A DNA stretch of 64,000 bases. Source: Sclerodactyla briareus. Lineage: Eukaryota > Echinodermata > Holothuroidea > Dendrochirotida > Sclerodactylidae. Both the position numbers and the translations under genes were made by a program. Numbering within the stretch: the stretch's first letter is position 1; every line of letters starts with the position of its first letter. This document shows, in pieces, positions 48,750-61,129 of the stretch. The notes under the pieces were generated by a model. That model had not been told where the DNA came from, made no database searches, and was given only the letters and a program-made list of their open reading frames with translations. Where the stretch lies: NCBI GenBank assembly GCA_026419785.1, contig JAODTK010001032.1, positions 1 to 64,000 on the forward strand, written 5' to 3'.

Positions 48750-49719
48750 CATGGGCGTCAAACAGGTGGGGGACGGGAGGGGGGGCATATCCCCCACTTT
48801 CAAAAGTGGGGGGGATATCATTTCGTTCGTCCCCCCCCCCCCACTTTTCCGGACAGTAATAGAAAATCAAGGCACATGCCCGACTTAAAAATGATTCAAT
48901 TTTTGTCTAACAAACAATAATCGCGTTGGGAAATGTGTCTCTTAAAGTCCACTAATTCTAGGTGCGGACCCCAGGTGAAGATCTGAACGAATAGGCGGAA
49001 GTCGAAAGCTTACCCATTTTCAACGAGTCCTCGACGTTTAAATGAATAGCCAAACGGCTAAATTTTTCAAGTGTTCGCGCAATAGCGTTTTCTTCCAGGC
49101 GTTTTTGGCTAAAAATGCGATGTACTGCTTCGAATCATTTGGTTCCATCGCCTATATCAGAAGCTTGTGGGGCAGACTGCCTCCCTCCCCCACCCCTAAA
49201 TTTCTCTGCGATGAAAAATTCCGGGCGAAAATTCGTGGAAATATTGGAAGGAAAATAGGAAAGTGAAAAAAAAAAAAAACTTCTTCGATAGAATGCCGGA
49301 AACATGCAAAATTTTTCGCGCAATCCGCGCGCGCTGGTAGACCCCCAATGATGAATGTCAAATTCGGCACAAATTCCTGATCCCAAATTGGAACGGTCAC
49401 GTACGCCTATGGCTTTTTCCCTTCAATCCCCCAGGGACCGTTCGGCAAAGCCAGATAGAAAAGGAATAAAAATACCATGTGTGTATTCGGTAAATCATCT
49501 TAATATGCAAAATGACAACTTCTTTGTCAGTCTCTTACTCAAATTACACGTGAATGGGTGCCTATTGAGCTGCAAGTGCCGTTTCCGGCGATCTGGGGGG
49601 TATGGAAAATTGAAATTTTTATAGGGGGACGCTTCGCGCCAACTGAGGGTGGCGCTCCGACTTAGATGGTATTGTATTCGATGTGTCCCCCCACTTTTCA
49701 AAACGGATCGACGCCCCTG
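48750..49719. mobile_element. hAT-like non-autonomous element with matching TSDs
   Basis: Ends CATGGGCGTC (left) and, reverse complemented, CAGGGGCGTC (right): nine of ten identical. It is flanked by perfect 8-bp duplications CTACCTGT. The length of 970 bp is too short for a transposase. The interior has long G and C runs and a strong hairpin at 48787-48818. CCCCCCACTTTTCAAAACG at the right end is related to CCCCCACTTTCAAAAG on the left. Confidence 0.6.
48787..48818. repeat. Perfect-arm hairpin
   Basis: ATATCCCCCACTTT pairs with AAAGTGGGGGGGATAT across a two-base loop, apart from two extra G. Confidence 0.8.
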
Positions 49720-49727
49720 CTACCTGT
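49720..49727. repeat. Target-site duplication, right copy (CTACCTGT)
   Basis: Partner of 48742-48749. Confidence 0.6.
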
Positions 49728-50021
49728 ACAGAAGTGGGACAGTTTCATCAAAGGCTTTTTTTTCAGGTGTATCGAGTGAAATAGACCTGCCTTGAAAAAT
49801 TGTCATGCATTTTAATTTTTTTCAAGAAATTTATGGATTTTTGTCAAAACTCGTTGACGTAATACACTTACAAAATGCATCCAAATGTGGACCATTTTGG
49901 TCCAAGCAGTATTAATGACTCAAAAAATCGGGACACCCCTCCCCGTAGACCCCTCCCCAATGTTCAGACATCCACGCCAAATCGCCCCCCCCCCAATCGT
50001 AAAACCCTGGCGCCGCCCTTG

Positions 50022-52900
50022 AGCTTGGATCTTGAAGAAAATTAATGGAAACACTTCGCTGGGTCATTATCCCAGCCGTCAGCTCGGATTAGAATTGCCG
50101 CATTCAGAACTATTTCTTTCTAGATAGCCCGGGAAAACCATGGTGAGCTATAGGTATGGATTCAGTGATGGTACAGCAGGACCCTACATCTTGGATTCAA
50201 AATGGCAGCAATTGGAAATATAGGGACGAGCAAAGGAGCGATTTAGGTGCGCTAGTGAATCCTATAGGTTTCACAGTAATATAGCAAAAAAAAATCCACT
50301 AGTCATTTTCATGATATCTGGGCGAATAGGTTATCAGTGAAGTTATTTTGAAATACAAGGTTGCTGCTGTATTAAGGATCCTTGTGAAGTATTTCGTGGC
50401 ATTTGTTGACATTTGTTGAGAATGTTTCTCATCAAATTTCATCGCGTTGTAACACTTCCCAGCTACCAAGATTTCTACGAAGACGGTCAGATTCAAGATG
50501 GGCTCATGACCTTTTAAAATTCATTCAGTACCGCATAAACTGTATTGCTGTCAACTTTTCCAAATTAATCATGAAAAAAAAAATTGTCAAAAAAGTCAAG
50601 AGAGAATCCAAGTTGATTTCCATTAAAGTGACCTACCATGGTGTTTCACGGTGACACAATGTCTTAGACCCAAGAGAGATATACTACGGTGAGATTCAGG
50701 TAGCACAAATCCATCTATGACCAGCTAATCGATGCGTGAATCAGGTTTCCGTAACCGCTGTATGGGTCCGATCGGCATCTAGGTAGGATAGGTCTGAGAA
50801 TGAGCTTCAAGATAAGAGGCAGGAGAGTCCGATGGATAAGGTGAAGAAGAGTGGCGATATTCACGATATTCCACGAGATGCATCTATAACGTGCTTACAT
50901 GAACAATTTCAGTACGAACTATAACTACTGTACTGAGACGTAACCACAAGTCGATGGGGCCGAACAAATGGCCCATTGAACAAAGCAGTCATAGACACTG
51001 GCTCTGGATCCGAGATAACAAATATATAAACCCCCCCAATACATACCATGCCTATCAAAATATATTGATGAACACATTCAATAACAATGTCCTAGTCTAT
51101 TGGCATCAGTCGCTCAAACATCAATACCTAAAACCTATGAATAGGATTCAGTTCAGTTGTTTTTTGACTGCTACATTGAGAATTCAAAATACGAACGATA
51201 ACCGTAGACATGATAATGGATGACTCCGAGGAAGACTGTTACGTGGAGGTCGATCCATGATGTATTCCCAATGAACCAAGAAACTATTGTCGTACAATGT
51301 GCCAGGAATACCACAGGCCACAATAACCCACAGTACCGAGTTGATTGAAATATTTATATTGTCCTAATGATGTTTGTGTACGGACCCTCTGTTTTTTTTT
51401 TTTTTTTTTTTTTTCTCTGAAAACGGACCCATGTATCTGAATCGGCCCATATGCATATAGCGATACAGCCGAGCTGTGATAATTCCTAGGGGCAGTGAAC
51501 TATACGTTAGGGGCAAACAGGATTGATAGGATCTATCGTGCGTCTCCATAGATCTATGATTGTATAAATAGGTGTATATCCAACACCATGAATGTTGAAG
51601 CACCAGCTTTACTTGGCTTATGACAGTCATGCTAGAACATGGACATTGTCCCCTCTTTTTATCGGAGCCTCATAAAGGTATGTGGAGCATTCTATTGCTT
51701 CGCACGCTGCATATCACAAGGCCATACTGCTCCTAACATCTTCAAACTGTCAAACGCAGGGCCTCTCACATTAGATGTTGTATACGTACCTGTCGGATCT
51801 GTGGTATAACCTAAGGTCATCCTCTAGCGGTGTTCATACCGAAGACTCTGATAGACGTGATACGGTACGGGGAACTGGGTAGGCCTAGTGACTATTGCTG
51901 TCACGGACGATCAATAATTACTGGATTTCTTGTTTTAAATCTGGTATTAAATTAAAACATATTAGGTTCAGACTAGATTTGGCATTTACATTCACCATCG
52001 TAGGACCCTAAAATGCAAAATGCAAAATTAATGCCAACGGCGTTTATTGTGCGAGCATATCGCATTACACCAAAATGCACAAATTGACAAGTAATGGAAA
52101 CCATAACGAACACCCTAGCTAGCGGAGCTAGGAATATAGGGGCACTCAACGATGACTGGACTGTTCATTATTTTAATTGACGTTCAAGATAATATGAATA
52201 GATGTGTCACAGCTAGAATTATCCATTGAAATTGAACTTCCTCGTCGTCAGCCGCGATCGATGAAGTGTAAGTCAATGGTCGCTCTCGATGAGCAATGGG
52301 ACATTCACCACTAGTCAACGGAAATGGGCAGTCCTTGCCCATCATAGTTTTTACACAATTTAGAAAATTCACCTTGTACCACAGTGAGCTATTGCTACCA
52401 TGCTGCCCCTGATAGGCTAATAAAATACAAACAATAGCAATGATTGAAGTGTTCTTGCAATCAGTGATTAGAAGGGGGGGGGGGTCTGCGGTCTACCGCA
52501 GCTGAACACATTTCACGACGGCCAATAGAATAATTACAATGGGAAAATAGGTGTTACAACATAGCCGCAAGTTTAAATACGACAGAGGTAATATTGTGAA
52601 GGAGGCAGAATAACATACTCCATTGCGCAATAGCATGGCGTCACAGTTGATAATACGGATAACTCCATACGTATTTTGTTGGTAGATTAGGTTGGGTTGT
52701 TTTGTTATTGTTCTTCCTACAAAAGTTATATCGAAAGCTACCAACCCACTACAGAAATTCCTCTTGTGATTAGTTTTGAAGTGAAAATAATGGGTAAATT
52801 TGAATTATTATTAGGAATATTCGCGGGGATGTGTAATGTGTATGGATATGACACCATTTATTAGTGCATTGATGGGATGCTTTTCGATCTTTCATTAAGA
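50022..52900. other. No gene recognised
   Basis: Holds a T run of 23 at 51392-51414 (possibly an antisense poly-A tail, but no retroposon body was recognised to its right) and a G run near 52474-52484. Only short ORFs. Confidence 0.4.
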
Positions 52901-52939
52901 ACACACACAATTAAACACACACACACACACACACACCCC

Positions 52940-52994
<55 letters not shown>

Positions 52995-53023
52995 CCCCCC
53001 CCCCCCCCCCACCCCACACACAC
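52901..53023. repeat. (CA)n and poly-C compound microsatellite
   Basis: Alternating CA blocks and C runs of 16-22 bases. Confidence 0.95.
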
Positions 53024-53399
53024 TTCGAAGGGTCTCGAAACTCATGAAGCATGAACGTCGATAGGGCTGGCACATTTACTCTTTTCTCCCGCTATGTTTT
53101 ACTCAGTGCATAACTTAGTATTAAATTATTATTTTTGCTGAATTACTAATACAATTCTACAAGACTCAATTTGGTGACCTTTGTGTTTGTGTGGTCACTT
53201 GTTAATATGTTTGTTCGTCGCGTGGACTGCGGGTTAACTCGGTAAGCCTTCTTTTGTATCCGACAGCCGTATTGTGTTTGCGAATTGGTAGTGTTGTGAG
53301 TGCTTTTCCCGTTACTCTTTTTTTTTTTAGTTTTGCATTATTATATTTCCAATGGTAGGCCCCTACTTATTCTCATGCTCTGTATTTTGTCTTCTATTT

Positions 53400-54290
53400 T
53401 TTGGCTGATATAGGAGGGAAGGAAGGCTGATAGCCTGTCAGGGTTGCGATATGTGGCTTGAGTTTTGGAAGTCGGTCTGAGTTTTAAGGGGGTGAGCTTT
53501 GAGGGAACTAAGGCGGATGGGTATTCTTTATAGAATGTAAGAAGTGTCATAGACTAGCTAAGCTTGAAGCGAGGCTTTGGGGGGCAAGTGAGAGTCAGTG
53601 GGAAGAGGTTAGGAGGGGCGCAGCTGCCGATACAACGGAGGTAGTGGTTGGTCATGCCTTGACACTAGGAATGGTTTGTGTGCTGCAGTTGAGGAGGAAG
53701 GCAGGGGGTAAGTTGGATGGCGTGGGGTCGGGTGTGAGTACAGAGGAGGGGCGAAAGTCAGAGCCGGTGGTTCCAGTCGAGTGGATGGAAGTGAAGTGGG
53801 ACTGTGGGGGAGGGCTAAGGTTGAAGGAAGTGTTTGCTGGTGGGGGATTCGATTGTATGTTGACAGGGACTTTAGTCGCATAGATAAGCTAAAAGCGCTA
53901 CGCGTGTTTGTCTTCCGGGAGCAAGAGTGGCGGATATTAGTGAGTAGGGTTAATAGGATCGTGGGAGATGTGGAGGTGGTGGTTGTCGATCTAGGCACTA
54001 ATAATCTCCGGGGTGACAGTCAGAAGTCCTAAGATCCCGATTCCGTGAAGTGCTGTGCAGGCTGAAGTCCACTAGGTCGAAAGTCGCGATTGGTGGCATT
54101 CTACCTAGGTTTGCCGGTCGGTTGATGGTAGGACGATAGCGGGTCCCAACAGGTGGTTAGGAATTAGAGTGGCTGTGGATGTTTCGTGTTTCTGGGGAAG
54201 GAGGGATCTTTTCGCTAAGGATGTCTTCACCTTATGGTGCGGGGGTCAGTGTTAGGCAAGGTGGTAAATGTCTGCGTGGAAGGGGTGTTA
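53400..54290 (+). pseudogene. LINE ORF1 with SGNH/GDSL esterase-like domain
   Basis: A C-x-x-C pair (ECKKCHRL, about 53533) is followed by a helical KLEARL segment. Two esterase blocks follow: LVGDSIV (about 53837-53857, the nucleophile-serine block I, G-D-S) and VVVDLGTNNLRGDS (about 53980-54020, the block with the G-x-N of the SGNH family). The frames change between them, near 53860-53900. ORF1 esterases are known from CR1-like elements; their role in retrotransposition is not settled. The zinc-finger (PHD-like) part seen in some relatives is not clear here beyond the one cysteine pair. Confidence 0.65.
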
Positions 54291-54399
54291 AACTAAATTT
54301 GGGGGCGAGGGTGTCTGGTGTCCGAGCTTTGGCAGGGTTTTAATAGGAAAGCTAGCAGTGGAAGGTCTGGCCAAGGTCAACAAGGCGATGGATTTAGCA

Positions 54400-55300
54400 A
54401 CTGTCGTTGTCTGTGCTAATGTTCAAGTTCCGGAACAAGTTTGATGAGTTGCAGATTTTAGTCCAGGGAACGCAAGCTGACGTCATTGGTATTACGAGTC
54501 GTGGGGAACAGTGATGATATTTCCACAGCCAATGTTCACCTTCCTGGTTATGTGTTTATAGGCAAGATAGGACAGATAATCATCCTGGCATTGGTGGTGG
54601 AGTTTTGTTGTATGTGAGGTCTGACATTGAATAGTTTTGAGAAGGCCCGATCTTGGTGTAGTTTTGTCAACTCTGTTTGGTGTGAAATTCCGTCTAAATC
54701 ATCTGGTATTCCCAGTTCTTTATAGTTGGCGTTGGTTACCGTTCTCCAAATAGCTCTGAAGAAAACAACTCTCTTCTTTCCGACAATTGCTTTTCGAAGT
54801 TTCTAGGAAGAGTCAATTCATTATGGGTGATTTCACTTATCCAGATATTCTTGTCTGATGGGACTAGGGCAGTCATGGATCTTGCTTTTCAATGTCAACG
54901 CAGGATTGTTTCCTTTCTCGGCCGTACATTTTCCTAAAAGAAAGCATAATATTTTGGATTTAGTTTTGAGCAGTGGTCCAGCATCTGTAGATAATGGAGA
55001 GAGATTGGTAAGCTCAGTGCAAGTTCTCACGATTATTTTAGCTTCAATGGTCTTGTTTCGTCAATATCCCCAGCGTGTAGGAGCTTGTTCCTTTTTCGCG
55101 AAGGCCAATGGCGATGGCCTTTCTAGGTTTTTTAACGAAATAGATTGGCGTAAATTGTTTTAGAAAGTAACGAATGCGGTTGACTCTTGGAATGGTTTTA
55201 TTGAAAGGGTTAACGAGGTTATGAAAGTTTACGTTCTGCAGGAAAAAACGTCGCAGTAAGAACAAGAGGCCTCTGGCTGAATAGGGAAGTTTTCCTGGCC
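54400..55300 (+). pseudogene. LINE ORF2, APE-type endonuclease domain
   Basis: It nicks target DNA to start reverse transcription. Blocks are QADVIGIT (about 54478, near the catalytic E block), HLPGYV (about 54539), GIGGGVLLYVRSDIE (about 54589-54632), MGDFTYPDI (about 54822-54850, the G-D-F-N-Y-P-D-I-like block), and NILDLVLSSGPASVDNGERL (about 54945-55004). The linker FAKANGDGLSRFFNEIDWRK (about 55098-55158) leads to the RT. These follow in order for the exonuclease-endonuclease-phosphatase fold. Stops and frame changes are frequent. Confidence 0.65.
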
Positions 55301-55639
55301 ATCAAACGTAAGCGCAATTTATGGCGACTTATCGTTTTCTGGGTCCGTGTCTGATCATGAGCATTTCAAAGTTCAGCAAAAGCCTGTCCAGCGTTAGTTC
55401 TGGTGCTAAAACTCGATTTTTGAGAGGAAAGAATTGCCTCTAATATCAGGGAATCCTCGGCATTTTTCTCTTATGTGAGGGGGAAGACAGGAAAGTCAAG
55501 GACATAATTGGTCCTTTGATAGATTCCGACTTTGGTAGTACAATCAGCGATAGCCAGAAGGATGGCCTAAGGTTCTCAATAATTATTTCTCTTCTGTTTT
55601 CTCATGAAAAAACGGGGAATAATTCTGGTGACCGAGTTG

Positions 55640-57130
55640 TCGGGGTTTCTCCGCACAGTATTGGTAATGGTGTGCTCGCCTGGTTAGTAAAGGAGAAACT
55701 GCAGAAGCTTAAAGTGATAAAGCTCTGGTCCTGACGGAGTTATCCTTTCTTACTAAAATCCTTGCCGACGAGTTTGCCTATTCCATTAGCTATTATTTCA
55801 ATAAGACTCTGCCAAGAAGGTATTGTCCGGATGATTGGAGGAGACAGAAAGTTGCTCCTATTTCAAGACAAGTAACAACGGTCTCTTACTGGAATTACAG
55901 GCCAGTCAGTCCTACTATTTTTGTCTGCAAGGTGTTGGAATCAAATCATTCGGATTCATATGGTTGATTATTCAAATGAGCATAGTCTGATTAGGGATTA
56001 TCAGCAGGGTTAGGAAAAATCGTTCGGCTTGACTAATTTTGGAATTTATGGAAAATGTAAATGTTCTGTTGACAAACAACGGCAATGCGTTTGATATAAT
56101 TTTCGGGACTTTCAGAAAGCTTTTTGACAGGTTCCGCATGAGCGTCTCTACCTCAAGTTGGAGAGCTTTGGCATTGAGGGGAATTCCTTAAGTGGATTCG
56201 TGCGTGGCTCATTAATAGGGAAAAACGAGTGTACTTAATGGGCGGTCGTTCCTTGGCCAAAAAGGTACTATGGGTGTTCCCCAGGGATCGGTCTCGGGCC
56301 GTTCTCTTTCTGGCGTATATTTGACGATCTTGACGGTTCTGTTCATTCCAGGGTTAAGAAGTTCGCGACGATACCAAGTTGTATCGGGAGGTCGGTTCGA
56401 ATGATGATCCTGAAATTGTTCAAAGGGTTCTTGATATGTGGGGATTTCAAATGGTCTTACGACTGGCAAAGGTTTCACTGTCGACAGTGCAAAGTTATGC
56501 ATGATGGATTTCACAATCGCAACGATTCCTTCAAGTTAAATTGGCCAAATTTCAGGAGGTGATGTCAGAAAAAGATCTTGGGTTTGTTTTGATTATTCTT
56601 TGCAACCTTCTAAGCAGTGTGCCGAAGCTTGCCTAGAGAGGTAATTGGATTCTGGCTTGTTAGACGACACTTCAGTTTCCTTGATAATGATATTGTTGTC
56701 AGCGTTAAGGCATGGTGAGACCGCCATGGGAATATTCCTACAAGTGTGGAATCCCTACTTGCAAAAGAAAGCAGTGAATTGAAAACGTTCAGCGTAGGGC
56801 AACTCGAAGATTGGCTTGTCTGAAAAATTTATCCTACGAAGGAAGATTAAGGCGTCTCGGTCTAACTTTAATGGAGCTAAGGCGGAATTCGGGGTGCTGA
56901 TCCGGTTTCAAATTGTCAGGACCTAGAGCTGTCCTTCCACTACTTCTTTGATGTTCAATGTTACTGCAAATTAGAGGCCACTGTCAGCTTCGTGGCAAGC
57001 GCTGCAGATTGGACAATTCGTTAAAATTCTTCTAGCAGAGAGTGATCAATGGAGTGAGAATTGTATTCATGAAAATGTTGTTCTCTCGAAGAGTTGAATG
57101 CGTTCAAGAACAGTCTTATTTATTTTTCCG
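55640..57130 (+). pseudogene. LINE ORF2, reverse transcriptase domain
   Basis: It makes cDNA at the nicked target. In order: KTLPRRYCPDDWRRQKVAPI (about 55804), WNYRPVSPTIFVCKVLE (about 55890), DFRKAFDR-like motif A region (about 56105-56130), TMGVPQGSV (56269-56294; conserved G-V-P-Q-G-S), VKKFADDTKLYREVGSNDD (about 56356; F-A-D-D catalytic motif C, read one base away from the previous block), WNPYLQKKAVN and KRSA (about 56749-56800) of the thumb. A and C aspartates are readable. At least six frame changes or stops make it non-functional as read. Confidence 0.85.
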
Positions 57131-57416
57131 GAATCACGGCGATTATTTAGTGGTTTGGTTCTTTTTCTTTATGGATGTTGGGCTCCGGGGTGTTTATGAG
57201 GATTTTGTCCTTTGACCTTATTCAACTAAACTAAAACTAAACTAGACAACAAGACTAATAACCCAATACAATTAAAACTATAGCCATGATCCTACATGAG
57301 CTTGTTCAGGCAAAATAGAACCCAGCCGTCATATTTATTATCCATCAGTAGTTCCAATGGTAGACTCACCCGAAATCAGGATACATACGTACTATTTATA
57401 TAATCATAATATAAAC

Positions 57417-57490
57417 TAAATAATAATAATAATAATAATAATCTAATAATAATACTATTAAGAATAAAATCATCATCATCATCATCAAAC

Positions 57491-57530
<40 letters not shown>
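57417..57530. repeat. (TAA)n and (CAT)n microsatellites
   Basis: TAA run then CAT run, about 170 bp after the LINE end. Confidence 0.95.
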
Positions 57531-58614
57531 AAAAACATAATCACAGCATAATCATAATAATCATAATAACTAATAAATATTCTAAAAACATTATAAATAA
57601 CCCATCGTTTTTAAGCCTATATAGCGCTTTTTTCCACGTCGCCGGACATGCTCAAGCGCTTCAACATATAATTGACAAATCTATTTCTGAGACCTTCTTC
57701 TGCTTTACTTGTACTGGGAATTTCCGCTGAGAATACATACATTGACAGGTAATGTTCTAGAACACATTTGTTTATTCTCCTCATGAGAACCCCCCCTCCC
57801 CCCCCCTCCCCCCCCCCCACCCCCCTACAAGTGTTTTCATCATCAATCAACACATCCCCTTCAAGTTGGTACATGTGATTTTCATTTGTAACTTTTTAGA
57901 ACCTTTTCAATCTCATTTTTCCTCCACTTTCCCACAGAAAAATCCAATTGAGATTATTAAAACAAATATACGTTGGCTCCACTTGTTAGCTATTGTTCTA
58001 GAACTCATATTGAGCATCTATGCAAACAGAAATACGGAGGTCTTGAATTAAAATCTTTGTCAGATGTTGCTATTGCCGTGAATCGCAGGGGAGATAGACT
58101 CGACCATTGGCCATCCACATATATACCAGTTCATCCCCCCCCCCTCCAAAAAAAGAGTAATGGGTAATTATTCAAATCAACAAGCCTACAGCATCCACTG
58201 TCTTACATGACACGGCGTGCCCACAGGGGAAACGATCAAGCACTGTTCTGTACCCATTCTCGTATTTTTCTCAGGCACCCGCGAAGCTCCGCACCATACA
58301 CGTTCCCACTGGGTCATGTACATGCATACCATGAAAGGCGCGCCATATACCCAAGGCAGTTGCAGTTGCCTCTTGCCATCCCGTCGTCCGAGACCACGGT
58401 CTAGTCGTTGGCACTACCATTGGTTTGCAGAGCGAGAGAAGATACAGAGAGTATAGCTGGGTGAGACGGCTCGCTGTCGGGCGCTGGTCCTGGCCTAGTC
58501 ACTTTGTACGTTGAATGCAAAGATACCCAAAGAAGATGCGGTGTAACCAGTATGCATCATTCCATAGTTGCATCCATTCCACAATCGTACTGCGTGGCCT
58601 GGGTACTCCATTAA
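57531..58614. other. No gene recognised
   Basis: Contains a C-rich run at 57790-57826 and a second C run near 58136-58144. Short ORFs only. Confidence 0.4.
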
Positions 58615-59030
58615 AATTGTTCTGTGAACGTCTATTCGCACTCTGAAGTCTTCATCTTAAATCACATACGTTCACTTACAACATCAAAGATTTCCGTTAA
58701 CTGACGGTGCTCATGGTGACCGTTTTACCTATCGAAAAACTGACTTACATCATGAAGTCCAATTCAGATCTGTGAATGAAGATCTCTCACGGAATTCTTG
58801 TTGCCGATACCATTAATACACTTCAGAATTAAAACATCCAATTATCCTGTTTCTTTTCATGGCATGTTCTCCTGAGAGGACATCAAGAGTCAGACAAACT
58901 TTGAAAGTAAGTTGAGTCTTTTTGTTTTTGTTTTTTGGTGTACTCCTGTATGTTCAGAGAGACACTGGAACGAGTACTCATCAGGAATGTATTGAAATCT
59001 GTTCCAATAATCGACGGATAACGTCGAATT
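58615..59030. repeat. Dispersed repeat, copy 2
   Basis: Aligns with 45405-45800 in the same orientation. Divergent, with unequal indels. Confidence 0.7.
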
Positions 59031-61129
59031 CCCAGTTGCCACGAGCATGCCAATAGTAATAGCGTTTGAAGGCAGCGTTTAAAGGCTCAGATATATTGCC
59101 ATTACTAATTGCATCAGGGTTTTGTGTTCGCCATAATGGCCCTCCGCCCGAAGACGTTCACGTTAGCGCAGCGAAATAACTACCTAATAAATTGTCTGAT
59201 TGAGTCAACATTTTACACATATGTTTGTCATATAGGAATCTCGGGATGGGTTCGAAAGTGGTCGTTGCCTGATGTCTCAGACCAGGTTATTCACATAATT
59301 TCGGTGTTATTCAAATTTGTCCAATTTCAATGAATATTGGTAGACGTAGTTTATATCTGATCCCGACAATTGCCATTTGCCTTCATTTTGAATTCATCGG
59401 AGGTCCATATTTGCCCCACTTGGCAACCCTTTCAACTTTGTCGGATTCAAACGGAATTTTATGATGGTGATCTTCGGGTCACGGAGATCCTAAACAAATG
59501 AGATCCATTATTTCTCAAATGGATGCCCCTACCTGGACTGCGAGCGTAATACAGCGGATGTCTAGGCTTAATATGGAATCGATTTCTAATTTGGGATTAT
59601 GAGATTTTAACCCTATCCATTTTGCTTGTTGATAACATTTCTGAATCCTAAATTGTGCTGTAGGAGTTACTTTATTTTTATTCTTATTTATATGTATATT
59701 TTTGTGATGGGTCCACTTCCTGGACTGTGTTCTCTGGCGGGGTCAAACCTAGAAATAAAAAGACATCGGTTGGCCCGCTTCGGGTTGGACTAAATTGCTA
59801 TATTTCGTTATGCGTAAATGTACCACTCAATAAATTGTTCGAATGAAACTTCTCTGAGCAGAAACAGACCATGCATTGGAGGTTTGTTCAAACTTGAATG
59901 TAACAGTATTCCTGTCATTTGTTACACTGACGCGATACTGAAATGCCAATACTGAAATGTCAACGAGCTCTCTCGTTTTAACCACTCTTGTAAACGTCTC
60001 CCAAGTAGGGTCACAATCAGGTTAAAGGAGTGTCCTCCTCCCGCCATACTTCATGCGAATAAAAAAAACATCACCATCGAGTTGGTGAAAAAAATAAGTG
60101 TATTATCATTTGGGGGTCTATCACGTGTGGTATATAGATAATGTTTTATGTGAAAAAGCAATATCCCCTCAAGTCCCAGTAATTAAACCCATGGACTATT
60201 GCCAGCACCTGCTGCCATTCCTGTGCGAGTCCCAAGTCTGTCTACTAAATGGCAAAAGCACAGTGAAATACAAACCACTCTATTTACATTTCAATTTGCC
60301 TGCCTCTGATGTCATTTGAATAGCAAGCTTGCCAAGGAAACAGGAAGTGGATTTTTTTTTAATTTTCTGAAGTGCTATAAATGTCTCAGCTGAAGGAATT
60401 TCACGAGTCATATTCACGATTGGAATTTTATCGTCGGTATGAATCAGCTGTTGGATGGATGAATCTTTCTCGTTGGGCCCCAACCGAATGAATGTCTGTG
60501 ATGTGAGCAACATCATTTGATCGATGCACGCAGACGTGGGAGTGAGAAGACACGTTTCAGGAGACCGAGTGGCCGGCGTTTGTACGTGTGCATATATAGG
60601 TATGGCCATGGAAAAGAGTCTCTCCTTGAAGGCTAGTGAAAGCGCGGAACATACTTTGGAAATTATGGTTCCTCCGACTAGTATAAGAAGGAAATTTATC
60701 CCCCGAACTGATGTTCAGTTGAGAGTGAGACAAACCTTCTCTAAAGCCCAATTCATACTTCACCGCCGGCCACTAAGCGGAACGGAAATTCTGGACGCCG
60801 GCCGTACGCCGGCCAGAGTTCACTGAAAGTAGGGCACGCGCGTCTCGCCGGCGGACTCGTTTCCGGTCTGTTTGGTGACGCGCGTTTTTTCAAAACGTGT
60901 TCCGTTCCGTTTGAGATGAATCAGTTTTATCTTTTGACGGCGGTGACTGCGGAACGCATTGCATTTATGGAAGTCCAAAAAGGAATTAACAAACAAAACT
61001 TACTTTAGGGGCTGAAAAAAACGAGATTGCAAGTATATGGTGTGAGATTTTGGCAAAATAAATACAACTCTGTTGAATGGAAAATTAAAATTAGGCATAG
61101 CTGTTCATAATGCCTTGCAGGTTTGGAAG
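59031..61129. other. No gene recognised
   Basis: The block 60755-60950 is rich in CpG with GCCGGC words, against AT-rich surroundings. Short ORFs only. Confidence 0.4.

Larger units (their letters stand above)
48193..50021. mobile_element. Possible outer hAT-like element
   Basis: CAGGGGCGGGCGC at 48193 faces its approximate inverse GGCGCCGCCCTTG ending at 50021; the right end reverse complements to CAAGGGCGGCGCC. Flanks AGTTGGTA and AGCTTGGA match at five of eight positions. Such C-A-G-G-G-G-C-G ends are common in hAT elements. The interior has G- and C-runs and contains another element (48750-49719), so this would be a nested pair. No transposase was recognised. Confidence 0.35.
53340..57250 (+). 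mobile_element. CR1-like LINE (non-LTR retrotransposon)
   Basis: Near full-length but frame-broken element on the plus strand, with an esterase ORF1 followed by an endonuclease plus reverse transcriptase ORF2. The combination of an SGNH-type esterase in ORF1 with an APE endonuclease and this RT motif style points to the CR1 group. The 3' end is near 57250, where ACTAAA words repeat (TTCAACTAAACTAAAAC); short terminal repeats of this kind are usual in CR1/L2 elements. The 5' edge is uncertain and may lie nearer 53.2 kb. Confidence 0.85.

Noticed and set aside
51392-51414. T run as the poly-A tail of a retroposon on the minus strand
   Set aside because: No retroposon body or target-site duplication was recognised on its right side.
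2872-52410. Sixteen-base identity CCCCTGATAGGCTAAT near 2876 and 52396
   Set aside because: Flanks do not match; one such 16-mer pair is expected by chance in 64 kb.
53609-53998. 129-codon minus-strand ORF rich in S, T, P and L
   Set aside because: Antisense shadow of the LINE ORF1; the plus strand carries the esterase blocks.
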